Source: Microbacterium sp. Bi121 (lineage in GTDB: Bacteria; Actinomycetota; Actinomycetes; Actinomycetales; Microbacteriaceae). From it: a stretch of DNA of 64,000 nt. Positions 26,079-35,212 of this stretch are shown here, one piece after another. Location of the stretch: NCBI RefSeq assembly GCF_918698005.1, contig NZ_CAKKLJ010000007.1, forward strand, positions 62,001-126,000, in the 5' to 3' direction. Below the pieces are notes generated by a model that was not told the origin of the DNA, searched no databases, and saw only the letters and a program-made list of their open reading frames with translations. The position numbers were made by a program, and so were the translations under genes. Every line of letters begins with the position of its first letter. The first letter of the stretch is position 1.

Positions 26079-26484
26079 CGCGACTGCTGCGCATCGCCCT
26101 GGTGTGCGCGAGCGACGAGTCGGCGGCGAGTGCCGCGTACTCCTCGGAATCTCGCGGCACCAGGGCGACGCGTCCCTCCGCATCGTGGTGCGTGCCCCAG
26201 CCGTAGCGCTTGCCGAGCGGCGACGACCGGAGGCACGGCTGCCCCTTCGAGAAGAACTCCGCGCGAGCCGCCGCGTCGCTCGGATCGATTCCCCTCCGCA
26301 GGGCGTGAGTCTCGAAGAGAACGTCATCCGACGTGCGCCCGTATGGCTTCTCGGAGATCAGCCGGTAGTGCAGCGCGGCGATCGACAGGTTCTCCGCGAT
26401 CGGCGGTTCGGCACCGTGATCTATCGGACAGTCCTCTGATACCTCGATGAACGTGCCGCTGTAGTTCGTCGTGTGGTCGGTCAT
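26071..26484 (-). CDS. DUF6157 family protein
   Basis: 137 aa. The start NYSGTFIEVSEDCPIDHG and PYGRTSDDVLFETHALR are characteristic of DUF6157, a small soluble family of unknown role; KRYGWGTHHDAEGRVAL follows. ATG 26484 is the natural start. The 3' end overlaps the convergent ABC-F gene by 8 bases. It diverges from lhr with 70 bp between the starts. Confidence 0.8.
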   Translation of the reverse strand: MTDHTTNYSGTFIEVSEDCPIDHGAEPPIAENLSIAALHYRLISEKPYGRTSDDVLFETHALRRGIDPSDAAARAEFFSKGQPCLRSSPLGKRYGWGTHHDAEGRVALVPRDSEEYAALAADSSLAHTRAMRSSRAK

Positions 26485-26554
26485 GACACCACCATCCCCC
26501 GCGGCGCCGACATTGTCGAGAGCGCATGTCGGATGCCTGCACGATGATGGACAT

Positions 26555-29500
26555 GTGGGTGATGTCCTCGACCGCTTCACCCCGGCCACGCAGGACTGGT
26601 TCCGGGGTGCATTCGCCGCGCCCACGAACGCGCAGGCCGGAGCCTGGGATGCGATCTCGGCCGGCAAGCACGCGCTCGTGGTCGCACCGACCGGTTCCGG
26701 CAAGACGCTGTCGGCGTTCCTCTGGGCGATCGACAGCGTGTTCCGCGAGAAGGCGGATGCCCCTTCGACAGGCTCAGGAACCGATGCCACCGGCACCCGC
26801 ATCCTGTACATCTCGCCCCTGAAGGCGCTCGGCGTCGACGTCGAGCGCAACCTCCGGTCGCCGCTGGTCGGCATCGGCCAGTCGGCTCGCCGGCTCGGCA
26901 TCCATGCCCCAGGCGTCACCGTCGGCGTCCGATCCGGTGACACCACATCAAGCGATCGACGCAAGCTCGTCTCGAATCCGCCGGACATCCTGATCACGAC
27001 GCCGGAGTCGCTTTACCTGATGCTCACCAGCCGCGCCGGCGAGACGCTCCGAGGCGTGCACACGGTGATCATCGACGAGGTGCATGCGGTCGCCGCGACC
27101 AAACGCGGAGCGCATCTCGCCGTGAGCCTGGAGCGTCTCGACGCGCTCCGGCGGACCGCGGGGGCGGATGCCGCGGCGCAGCGCATCGGCCTGTCGGCGA
27201 CCGTGCGCCCCATCGATGAGGTGGCACGGTTCCTGGGCGGGTCGGCGCCCGTCGAGATCGTCGCCCCCAAGGCGTCGAAGACGTTCGAGCTGACCGTGAC
27301 CGTCCCGATGGACGACATGACCAATCCGCCTCCTCCGCCCGGCGCTCCAGACGCTTCGGCCGACACGGACGCCGAGTACACCGAGGTCACCGGGTCGGTG
27401 TGGCCGCACGTCGAAGAGGCCATCGTCGACCGCATCCTCGAGAACAACTCGACCATTGTGTTCTCGAACTCCCGCCGCCTCGCCGAGCGCCTCACCGGCC
27501 GGCTCAACGAGATCTACTCCGAGCGGATCGGCGTCCCACTTCCCGACTCGTCAGCGCCTCCGGCCGCCATGATGGCCCAGGCCGGTTCCACCGCAGGCGC
27601 CGACCCCGTGCTCGCCAAGGCGCACCACGGCTCCGTCTCGAAGGAGCAGCGGGCACGCGTCGAAGAAGAGCTCAAATCGGGCGTCCTGCGCTGCGTCGTC
27701 GCGACCAGCAGTCTCGAGCTCGGCATCGACATGGGCGCCGTCGACCTCGTGATCCAGGTCGAGGCCCCGCCGTCCGCGGCATCCGGTCTGCAACGCGTCG
27801 GGCGAGCCGGTCACCAGGTCGGCGAGGTGAGCCGCGCGGCACTCTTCCCCAAGCATCGCGGCGACGTGCTGCACACCGCGATCGTCACCGAGCGGATGCT
27901 GGCCGGCAAGATCGAGGCGATCGCCGTGCCGCGCAATCCGCTCGACATCCTCGCCCAGCAGACGGTCGCCGCGTGCGCGCTGGACGCGATCAGCGTCGAG
28001 GAGTGGTTCGAGACGGTGCGGCGCTCGGCGCCGTTCCAGTCGCTGCCGCGCTCGGCGTTCGAGGCGACGCTGGACCTGCTCGCCGGACGGTTCCCGTCGG
28101 ACGAGTTCGCCGAGCTGCGCCCTCGACTCGTCTGGGACCGGGATGCCGGCACCCTCACCGGACGCCCCGGCGCGCAGCGCATCGCGGTCACCAGCGGCGG
28201 GACGATCCCCGACCGCGGGCTGTTCGGGGTCTTCGTCGCCGGCGAGGGCGCCGGTCGGCGCGTCGGCGAGCTGGATGAGGAGATGGTCTACGAGTCGCGC
28301 GTCGGCGACGTCTTCACGCTCGGCACGACGAGCTGGCGGATCGCCGAGATCACCCACGACCGGGTGAACGTGCTTCCGGCCTACGGGCAGCCGGGCAAGG
28401 TGCCGTTCTGGCACGGCGACGGCATCGGTCGTCCCTACGAGCTCGGGGAGGCGCTCGGCGCGTTCTCGCGCGAGGTGGATGCTGCGCCGCCGGAGAAGGC
28501 CTCCCAGCGTCTGATCGACGCGGGTCTCGACGAGCAGGCACGGGCGAATCTGCTCGCACACCTCCACGAGCAGCGCGAGGCGACCGGCACGCTGCCCACC
28601 GACCGGAACCTCACCGTCGAGCGCGGTCGCGACGAGGTCGGCGACTGGCGCGTCATCCTGCATTCCCCGTACGGCATGAAGGTGCACGCACCGTGGGCGC
28701 TGGCCATCAATGCGCGCGTCCGCGAACGTCTCGGCGTCGAAGGTTCGGCGGTGGCGAGTGACGACGGCATCATCGTTCGAATTCCGGATGCCGACGCCGA
28801 GCCACCCGGCGCCGACCTGTTCGTCTTCGAAGCCGACGAGATGGAGCACATCGTCACCGAGGAGGTCGGCGGTTCGGCGCTGTTCGCCTCGCGGTTCCGC
28901 GAGTGCGCCGCGCGTGCTCTGCTGATGCCCCGGATGAACCCGAACAAGCGCACGCCGCTCTGGCAGCAGCGGCAGCGTTCGGCGCAGCTGCTCGAGGTGG
29001 CCAGGCGCCACCCCACGTTCCCTGTCATCCTCGAGACGCTGCGCGAAGTGCTGCAGGACGTCTACGACCTGCCGTCGCTGCGCCGGCTCACGAACGCGAT
29101 CGCCGAGCGTCGCGTGCGGCTCGTCGAGACTGAGCCAGCCCAGCCCTCGCCGTATGCGCGCGACCTGCTGTTCGGGTACGTCGGCGCGTTCATGTACGAG
29201 GGCGATTCGCCGCTGGCCGAGCGCCGGGCAGCCGCGCTCTCGGTGGATCCGGCACTGCTGGGCGAACTGCTCGGCACGGTGGAGATGCGCGAACTCCTCG
29301 ACCCAGAGGTCATCGCTCAGTTCGAGCACGAGGCGCAGCGGTTGGACCCCTCGCGGCGAGCCCGAGGGCTCGAGGGCGTCGCCGATCTGCTGCGCACGCT
29401 CGGCCCGCTGGATGCCGCCGAGGTCGCTGCGCGGCTGGAGCCGGAGGACTCGACTTCCCCCCGCGGGTCGTTCAGCGAGCCGAAGGGGAGACGAAACGGG

Positions 29501-31261
29501 CTGAGCGAGGACGGCGACGCCGACCGAGTCGAAGCCGCCTCTGAAGCCGAGGCGTCCTCCCACCTCGACGCTCTGATCACCGCGCGCCGTGCCATCCCGG
29601 TCACGATCGCCGGCACCGCACGGGTGGCGGCGATCGAGGATGCCGGGCGTCTTCGCGACGCTCTCGGCGCAGCGCTTCCCACCGGCATCCCGGTGGCCTT
29701 CCTCGAGCCGGTCGCCGATCCGCTCGGCGACCTGGTGTCGCGTCACGCGCGTACGCACGGACCGTTCACGACGGATGCCGTGGCCACGCGCTTCGGCCTG
29801 GGGGCAGCCGTCGCACGGCACACCCTGCAGCGACTCGAGCAGTCCGGACGCGTGACGAGCGGGTACTTCCTGCCCGACGCGGCCGGGAGCGCAACCGAGA
29901 ACGAGTGGTGCGACACCGAAGTGCTCCGCCGGCTTCGGATGCGCTCGCTCGCCGCGATCCGCGGCAGCGTCGAACCGGTCGCACCGGAGGCGTACGCGCG
30001 GTTCCTGCCCGACTGGCAGCATCTCACCCGACCGCTCGAGGGCGTCGACGGGGTGTTGGCAGTGATCGAGCAGCTCGCCGGTGTGCCGATCCCGGCCAGC
30101 GCATGGGAATCGCTCGTACTGCCCTCACGCGTGCGCGACTACTCCCCCGCTCTGCTCGACGAACTCACGTCGAGCGGCGAGGTCGTCTGGGCCGGGCACG
30201 GCACCCTGCCGGGGCGCGACGGCTGGGTGTCGCTGCATCTCGCAGACCTGGCGCCGTTCACGCTGCCGATCCCCGAACCTGTCGAGGGAGCGGATGACGC
30301 GCTCGAACAGGCTCTGCTCGATGCGCTCAGCCGCGGGGGCGCATACTTCGCAGCGCAGCTCAAGGAGATGGCCGGAGCCGAGAACGAGCAGTCGGTGCTC
30401 GAGGCCTTGTGGAGCCTGACGTGGTCCGGCCGCGTGACCAACGACACGTTCGCACCGGTGCGGACCCTGCTCGCCGGCGGATCGCAGGCGCACAAGTCTG
30501 TGCGGCGGGCTCCGCGCACCCGGACATTCCGCGGGGTCTCGTTCTCGAGCGCAGGGCAGACTGCTCGGCCGACAGCCACGGGTGGACGCTGGTCGCTGCT
30601 GCCGGCGGACGCTGCCGCCCCCGCAGGGAGCGAGTCGCGCGCCAGCCGCAGGGCGACCGTGTCGGCAGGCCTTCTGCTCGACCGCTACGGGGTGGTGACG
30701 CGCGGCGCGGTGCAGTCCGAGGGGACACCGGGCGGCTTCGCGCAGGCGTACCGCATCCTGGCGGGCTTCGAACAGGCGGGACACTGCCGTCGCGGCTACG
30801 TCATCGAGAAGCTGGGAGCCGCCCAGTTCGCGGCATCCACCACCGTCGATCGCCTCCGCACCTTCGCGAATCTGCCCGACCCTGTTCCGATGCGTGCCAT
30901 CACGCTCGCCGCCACCGACCCGGCGAATCCGTACGGTGCGGCGCTCGCGTGGCCACGCCGAGAGGGCGTCTCGCACCGACCCGGCCGCAAGGCCGGCGGC
31001 CTCGTCGTGCTCGTCGATGGATCGCTCGTGCTGTACCTCGAGAGGGGCGGCAGGACCGTGCTGGCCTTCGACGATGATCCAGAAGCGCTGCGTGCCGCGG
31101 CATCCGATCTCGTCGCGACCTCGCGCGCGCGGCGTCTCGAGACCCTCACCGTCGAGAAGATCAACGGTGAGCCGATCTACGGCACGACATTCGCGACGGC
31201 GTTGCAGGAGGCGGGTTTCGTCGCCACCCCACGTGGCTACGCCCTTCGGAAGGTGATCTGA
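26555..31261 (+). CDS. lhr: ATP-dependent helicase Lhr
   Basis: 1568 aa, superfamily 2 DNA repair helicase. Walker A is APTGSGKTL (near residue 50), motif II IDEVHAV (DEVH), motif III SATVRP, motif V SSLELGIDMG, motif VI QRVGRAGH. The C-terminal half (Lhr-CTD) has winged-helix and DUF-like modules, typical of the actinobacterial full-length protein. GTG 26555 gives the family N-terminus GDVLDRFTPATQDWF. Three dispersed repeats lie in frame: PSTGSG (26761-26783), an added stretch at residues 971-994 (29465-29538) and PEPVEG (30267-30288). It is followed 2 bases later by the EI24 gene. Confidence 0.95.
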   Translation: MGDVLDRFTPATQDWFRGAFAAPTNAQAGAWDAISAGKHALVVAPTGSGKTLSAFLWAIDSVFREKADAPSTGSGTDATGTRILYISPLKALGVDVERNLRSPLVGIGQSARRLGIHAPGVTVGVRSGDTTSSDRRKLVSNPPDILITTPESLYLMLTSRAGETLRGVHTVIIDEVHAVAATKRGAHLAVSLERLDALRRTAGADAAAQRIGLSATVRPIDEVARFLGGSAPVEIVAPKASKTFELTVTVPMDDMTNPPPPPGAPDASADTDAEYTEVTGSVWPHVEEAIVDRILENNSTIVFSNSRRLAERLTGRLNEIYSERIGVPLPDSSAPPAAMMAQAGSTAGADPVLAKAHHGSVSKEQRARVEEELKSGVLRCVVATSSLELGIDMGAVDLVIQVEAPPSAASGLQRVGRAGHQVGEVSRAALFPKHRGDVLHTAIVTERMLAGKIEAIAVPRNPLDILAQQTVAACALDAISVEEWFETVRRSAPFQSLPRSAFEATLDLLAGRFPSDEFAELRPRLVWDRDAGTLTGRPGAQRIAVTSGGTIPDRGLFGVFVAGEGAGRRVGELDEEMVYESRVGDVFTLGTTSWRIAEITHDRVNVLPAYGQPGKVPFWHGDGIGRPYELGEALGAFSREVDAAPPEKASQRLIDAGLDEQARANLLAHLHEQREATGTLPTDRNLTVERGRDEVGDWRVILHSPYGMKVHAPWALAINARVRERLGVEGSAVASDDGIIVRIPDADAEPPGADLFVFEADEMEHIVTEEVGGSALFASRFRECAARALLMPRMNPNKRTPLWQQRQRSAQLLEVARRHPTFPVILETLREVLQDVYDLPSLRRLTNAIAERRVRLVETEPAQPSPYARDLLFGYVGAFMYEGDSPLAERRAAALSVDPALLGELLGTVEMRELLDPEVIAQFEHEAQRLDPSRRARGLEGVADLLRTLGPLDAAEVAARLEPEDSTSPRGSFSEPKGRRNGLSEDGDADRVEAASEAEASSHLDALITARRAIPVTIAGTARVAAIEDAGRLRDALGAALPTGIPVAFLEPVADPLGDLVSRHARTHGPFTTDAVATRFGLGAAVARHTLQRLEQSGRVTSGYFLPDAAGSATENEWCDTEVLRRLRMRSLAAIRGSVEPVAPEAYARFLPDWQHLTRPLEGVDGVLAVIEQLAGVPIPASAWESLVLPSRVRDYSPALLDELTSSGEVVWAGHGTLPGRDGWVSLHLADLAPFTLPIPEPVEGADDALEQALLDALSRGGAYFAAQLKEMAGAENEQSVLEALWSLTWSGRVTNDTFAPVRTLLAGGSQAHKSVRRAPRTRTFRGVSFSSAGQTARPTATGGRWSLLPADAAAPAGSESRASRRATVSAGLLLDRYGVVTRGAVQSEGTPGGFAQAYRILAGFEQAGHCRRGYVIEKLGAAQFAASTTVDRLRTFANLPDPVPMRAITLAATDPANPYGAALAWPRREGVSHRPGRKAGGLVVLVDGSLVLYLERGGRTVLAFDDDPEALRAAASDLVATSRARRLETLTVEKINGEPIYGTTFATALQEAGFVATPRGYALRKVI
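26761..26783. repeat. Dispersed CTTCGACAGGCTC repeat inside lhr
   Basis: CCCTTCGACAGGCTCAGGAA followed by CCG. It matches 17205-17227 except for two bases and is translated as APSTGSGT within the first helicase domain, in a surface-loop-like position between Walker A and motif Ia. Confidence 0.75.
29465..29538. repeat. 74-bp dispersed repeat inserted in frame in lhr
   Basis: Read on the minus strand it starts GCGGCTTCGACTCG and ends GGCTCGCTGAACGACC. The intergenic copy at 41241-41309 has the same start, and over the last 44 bases only 5 differ. Here it encodes residues 971-994 (SFSEPKGRRNGLSEDGDA), a charged linker between Lhr domains. Confidence 0.85.
30267..30288. repeat. Inverted CTTCGACAGGCTC-family repeat inside lhr
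   Basis: CGATCCCCGAACCTGTCGAG then GG, the inverse complement of the 17205/26761 word with about five substitutions. It is translated as IPEPVEG near the end of the helicase. This is a weaker match than the other two copies. Confidence 0.6.
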
Positions 31262-31263
31262 GC

Positions 31264-32124
31264 ATGTTCCGCGAGTTCTTCGCCGGCGTCGGGACGCTGC
31301 TGCGCGGCTTCCGGATGTGGAAGACGCACACGCGACTCATGGCGCTCGGCCTCATCCCCGCGTTCATCGCCTGGGCCGTGCTGCTCGCGGCCATCATCCC
31401 GCTCCTGATCTGGCTCGGACCCATCACCGACTGGATGACGCCGTTCGCCGACGGCTGGAGCGAGCCATGGCAAGCGCTGGTGCGGTTCGGACTCGGCGCC
31501 GTGATCATCGTCGCGGCTCTGGCACTGGCGGCCGCCGTCTTCACCGCCCTCACCCTCACGATCGGCGACCCGTTCTACCAGCGGATCTGGCGCGGCATCG
31601 AGCGATCGCTCGGCGAGGAGCCCACCGGCGAGACCGGATTCTGGTCGACGGTCGGCGAGGGCATCCGGCTCGTCCTGATGGGTCTCCTCGTCGCGCTGCT
31701 GACGTTGCTGATCGGGTTCATCCCCGTGATCGGCGGGATCGCGGCGACCGTCATCGGCGTGCTGCTGAACGGACGGGTTCTGGCCCGCGAGCTCACCGGC
31801 CGAGCATTCGATGCCCGTGGACTGACCGGATACTCGCGATCAGGGATGCTGCGCGCCGGTCGTGCACGCGTCATCGGGTTCGGGGTCGCGACGCAGCTGT
31901 GCTTCCTGGTGCCGTTCGGTGCGATCGTCACGATGCCGGCCGCTGTCGCCGGCTCGACCCTGCTCGCCCACGACCTGCTGCGTCGGGCGAAGCCCGGGCA
32001 GCAGGTGGCGCAAGGTGTCGTCTCCACGCCCGCCGGGCGGCGCGAAGCGACACCTCCCGTTGCGGACGGCGCCCCGGCGCCCGTCTCCCCGCCTCCTCCG
32101 CCGCCGGGATACCCGCGTGCCTGA
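31264..32124 (+). CDS. EI24 domain membrane protein
   Basis: 286 aa with about five membrane helices and the motif GDPFYQRIWRGIE shared by EI24/CysZ-like proteins; a Pro-rich tail (PVSPPPPPPGYP) ends the protein. In E. coli the relative CysZ imports sulfate, but actinobacterial EI24 members are uncharacterised. ATG 31264 lies directly after the lhr stop, so the two share a message. The last 8 bases overlap the glycosylase gene. Confidence 0.85.
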   Translation: MFREFFAGVGTLLRGFRMWKTHTRLMALGLIPAFIAWAVLLAAIIPLLIWLGPITDWMTPFADGWSEPWQALVRFGLGAVIIVAALALAAAVFTALTLTIGDPFYQRIWRGIERSLGEEPTGETGFWSTVGEGIRLVLMGLLVALLTLLIGFIPVIGGIAATVIGVLLNGRVLARELTGRAFDARGLTGYSRSGMLRAGRARVIGFGVATQLCFLVPFGAIVTMPAAVAGSTLLAHDLLRRAKPGQQVAQGVVSTPAGRREATPPVADGAPAPVSPPPPPPGYPRA

Positions 32125-32890
32125 GGGCGACACCGTCTTCCGCACTGCGAGACGACTCGACGACGCTCTCGCCGGGCACGAGGTCACGCGATTCGACCTG
32201 CGTGTCCCCCAGGCCGCCACTGCCGATCTCACCGGTGCGACGGTCCAGAGTTGTGTCGCGCGCGGCAAGCATCTGCTGCTGCGCATCGGCGAGTACACGC
32301 TGCATTCGCATCTGCGCATGGACGGCGCCTGGTTCGTCTACCGACCCGGTGACAAGTGGCGGCATCCGGCGTTCAAGGTGCGCGCGATCGTGGGCACGGC
32401 CCAGTACGAAGCCGTGGGCGTCGACATCGCCGACATCGAGCTCGTCCGGACCAGCCACGAGGATCAGATCGTGGGTCACCTCGGCCCCGACCCGCTGTCC
32501 GAGCACTGGGACGCCGCCGAGGCGGCGCGGCGCGTGAGCGCGGATTCGCGCAGCATCCACGTCGCCCTTCTCGACCAGCGGAACGTCGCGGGCTTCGGCA
32601 ACGAGTACGCCGCTGAACTGCTGTTCCTGCGCGGAATCCTGCCGACCACGCCCGCTGCGGACGTCGATTCTGCAGCCCTCGTCGACCTCGGTGCGCGCAC
32701 GATCCGCGCGAATCGCGATCGCGCTGATCGCACCTTCACAGGCGTGAACCGGCCCGGTCAGACCACCTGGGTCTACGGGCGCGGGAATCGTCCGTGTCGA
32801 CGCTGCGGAACCTCGATCCGACGCGGTGAACAGGGCGCCGATCCGACGCGCGAGCGGGTCACTTTCTGGTGCCCGAGCTGCCAGCGCTGA
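32117..32890 (+). CDS. nei: Fpg/Nei-family DNA glycosylase
   Basis: 257 aa. Starts PEGDTVFR after the initiator (GTG 32117): the N-terminal Pro is the catalytic amine and Glu the proton donor. H2TH region VAGFGNEYAAELLF and the C-terminal zinc finger C-X2-C...C-X2-C (CRRCGTS and CPSCQR) are present. It removes oxidised bases and nicks DNA. The 8-base overlap with the EI24 gene and position after lhr make a repair-flavoured operon. Nei2-like sequence (DTVFRTARRLD) rather than MutM. Confidence 0.93.
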   Translation: MPEGDTVFRTARRLDDALAGHEVTRFDLRVPQAATADLTGATVQSCVARGKHLLLRIGEYTLHSHLRMDGAWFVYRPGDKWRHPAFKVRAIVGTAQYEAVGVDIADIELVRTSHEDQIVGHLGPDPLSEHWDAAEAARRVSADSRSIHVALLDQRNVAGFGNEYAAELLFLRGILPTTPAADVDSAALVDLGARTIRANRDRADRTFTGVNRPGQTTWVYGRGNRPCRRCGTSIRRGEQGADPTRERVTFWCPSCQR

Positions 32891-32969
32891 AGATCATCCC
32901 TGAGCGGGAATGAATCCCCCTCTCCCGTGGTTGTTGATATATCCGGGGATGTCCGGACTGGGAGGAATC

Positions 32970-33377
32970 TTGGGTAAGAACTACATCGATATCGAGGACG
33001 ACCAGGGCACGACGCTGCGTTACCGCAAGCACGTCAACGGCCGTGGCCTTGTCGCGCACGGCGCGAAGGTGCATCCGAAGGCCGTTGTCGAGGTCGGCGC
33101 CTATATCGAACCAGGGGCTCGCGTGGGCGCAGGAGCCAGGGTGATCCGCGGAGCGTGGATCGAACCGGATGCCGTGATCGGTGAGAACGCCTACATCGAC
33201 GCCCATGCCCACATCGGCCAGGGCGCCGCCGTCGGAGACGGGGCACATATCGGCGTCCGCACCGAGATCGGGGCAGGGGCGCGCATCGCGCGCGGAGCGA
33301 AGATCGGCGACGACGAGATCGTCGCAGCTGGCCTGAGGATCGCCACCGACCGCAAGGGGTTGTGGCTGGCGGCCTGA
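32970..33377 (+). CDS. Hexapeptide-repeat (left-handed beta-helix) protein
   Basis: 135 aa. After a 30-residue lead the chain is a run of hexapeptide turns (AKVHPKAVVEVGAYIEPG, ARVGAG, AVIGEN, AHIGQG, AAVGDG, TEIGAG), enough for about five coils of a beta-helix like that of gamma-carbonic anhydrases or acyltransferases, but with no catalytic residues I can identify. GGAGG (32961-32965) sits 4 bases before TTG 32970, which I prefer; in-frame ATGs at 32949 and 32910 are alternatives. It ends 8 bases before the convergent phnE gene. Confidence 0.75.
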   Translation: MGKNYIDIEDDQGTTLRYRKHVNGRGLVAHGAKVHPKAVVEVGAYIEPGARVGAGARVIRGAWIEPDAVIGENAYIDAHAHIGQGAAVGDGAHIGVRTEIGAGARIARGAKIGDDEIVAAGLRIATDRKGLWLAA

Positions 33378-33385
33378 GCCCCCTG

Positions 33386-35212
33386 CTACTTGAGCGCCCG
33401 GCGAATCAGGATCGACGCGCTCTCGACGAGCACGACCATCCCGATGATGACGAGCACGTAGGCGAGCACCTCGTCGAAGTGCCGCCCCTGCAGAGCGTTC
33501 AGCAGCAGGAATCCGATACCGCCGGCGCCGACGATGCCGAGCAGCGTCGCGGAGCGGATGTTCTGCTCTAGCAGGTACATGAGGTGGCTGACCATCGCTG
33601 GGACCGACATCGGCATCGTCGATGAGAAGAACACCTGCGTGCGGGTGCTGCCACCCGCCGCGAGAGCGCGCTCCGGGCCGTTCGGCACCTCTTCCATCGA
33701 GTCGCCGATGAGCTTCGCAAGCAGACCCACACCGCCGATGCCGAGCGCCAACGCGCCCGCCTGCGGTCCGATGCCGGCCGCGATGATGAACAGGATCGCG
33801 ACGACGAGGTCCGGGATGGCGCGGATCACCAGCGCGATCCCACGGAAGGTGTTGCGCACCCAGCTGTTCGGCGCGACGTTGCGGGCCGAAAGCGGCCCGA
33901 CCACCGCGGAGATGATCGCGCCCATCAGGGTCGCTGCGAAGGCGATCTGGATGGTCGTGACCACCGCAGCCAGAACGTCGTCCCAGCCGCGGCTGCCGAA
34001 GTGCGGCGGCCAGATCGCGCGGTCGCGCGTCGGATCGACGATCTCGTTCCACGACGGCGAGAACATCCTGGTGACGTCGGGCGCCGTGTAGAGGAATGCG
34101 CCGACCACGACGAGGATGCCGAGCCAGATCCACAGAGTATTGCTGACGCGGCTGCGATCCCACGGTCGATGCATGGCTGCCTCGATGCGCGCGTTGCGGT
34201 CCTGCGTCCTGATCGTGCCGGTGCTCGTGGCGCCCTCGGTGGATACTCGGTTGCGCGCGACGGCGCGGGTGACCGCGTTCCCAAACCCCCTGCCGGTGGG
34301 CTGCACGCCGAGCAGCTTCGTGCGCAGCAACGACGAGACGATCTCGAAAAGCACGCAGAGGACGATGATGATGACGACGATCGGGATGACGCGGCGCATG
34401 CCGGCTGGTCCGCCGTGCAGCGCCTCATCGAGCTCGTAGCCCACACCGATCACGCCGACGACACCGAGGATGACCGTGCCGCGCAGGTTGATGTCAGCCC
34501 GGTGCAGGGTGACGGCCACCCAGGCCGGCAGCACCTGCGGCACGACGCCCGACCAGAACTCCTGCGCCTTCGAGCCACCCGCGGATCGGATCGCGAGGCG
34601 CGGCCCCTCGTCGATCTGCTCGATCGCGTCGGCGAACATCTTCGAGATCATGCCGACCGAGTGCAGGCCGACCGCGACGATCGCGGGCAGCATCCCGGAA
34701 TTGAACCAGAGGAACGCGAAGACGACGACGAACACGACATCCGGAATCGCGCGGGCGACGACGCCGATCCCGCGGCAGAGCCCGAGCACCAGGCCGTGCG
34801 GGGTCGTGTTCCTGGCTGCGCCGTACGCGACGGGAACCGACAGCACTGCGGCGAGCGCTGTGCCGGCGACGACGAGTGCGAGCGTGATGACGATGGTGAG
34901 GAACATCTCCCAGATCGGCTCGAAGCCGACCCAGGTCGTGGTGAAGATCTTGGCGCCGCCGGCACCGACCTCAGCCGTGACGTTCCACCCCGGCCACTGC
35001 ATCGGCAGCGCCATGCTCAGAAATCGCGAGATGTTGTGCCCTGTGGTCTCCAGGCTCTTCAGGCTGTAGTCCAGGCCGATGAACGACCAGACGCCGAGGC
35101 CGAGGATCGCGATGATGACGCCGTAGGAGACGACACTCGACAGTCGGGGCGCCGGACGCGGAACGGTCGCGATGCGTTCTGCGAGAGCGGGGCGCTCCGC
35201 GGTGATCGTCAT
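33386..35212 (-). CDS. phnE: Phosphonate ABC transporter permease, two fused PhnE domains
   Basis: 608 aa with two BPD_transp_1 units: the first at residues about 85-300 (EAA-loop region DAIEQIDEGPRLAIRSAGGS) and the second about 390-605 (IGDSMEEVPNGPERALAAGGS). The chain is a tandem duplication, so one polypeptide can form the whole transmembrane channel. It imports phosphonate or phosphite with PhnC and PhnD. ATG 35212 overlaps the phnC stop. Convergent with the beta-helix gene. Confidence 0.92.
   Translation of the reverse strand: MTITAERPALAERIATVPRPAPRLSSVVSYGVIIAILGLGVWSFIGLDYSLKSLETTGHNISRFLSMALPMQWPGWNVTAEVGAGGAKIFTTTWVGFEPIWEMFLTIVITLALVVAGTALAAVLSVPVAYGAARNTTPHGLVLGLCRGIGVVARAIPDVVFVVVFAFLWFNSGMLPAIVAVGLHSVGMISKMFADAIEQIDEGPRLAIRSAGGSKAQEFWSGVVPQVLPAWVAVTLHRADINLRGTVILGVVGVIGVGYELDEALHGGPAGMRRVIPIVVIIIVLCVLFEIVSSLLRTKLLGVQPTGRGFGNAVTRAVARNRVSTEGATSTGTIRTQDRNARIEAAMHRPWDRSRVSNTLWIWLGILVVVGAFLYTAPDVTRMFSPSWNEIVDPTRDRAIWPPHFGSRGWDDVLAAVVTTIQIAFAATLMGAIISAVVGPLSARNVAPNSWVRNTFRGIALVIRAIPDLVVAILFIIAAGIGPQAGALALGIGGVGLLAKLIGDSMEEVPNGPERALAAGGSTRTQVFFSSTMPMSVPAMVSHLMYLLEQNIRSATLLGIVGAGGIGFLLLNALQGRHFDEVLAYVLVIIGMVVLVESASILIRRALK

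Noticed and set aside
27551..30022. 823-codon frame antisense to lhr
   Set aside because: It is compositionally Arg/Asp/Glu/His rich, typical of antisense frames in high-GC genes, with no domain seen. The lhr strand has clear helicase motifs.
30267..30288. Considered as a full-strength copy of the CTTCGACAGGCTC repeat
   Set aside because: About five substitutions in 22 bases leave it weaker than the other copies. Kept as a low-confidence feature rather than primary evidence.
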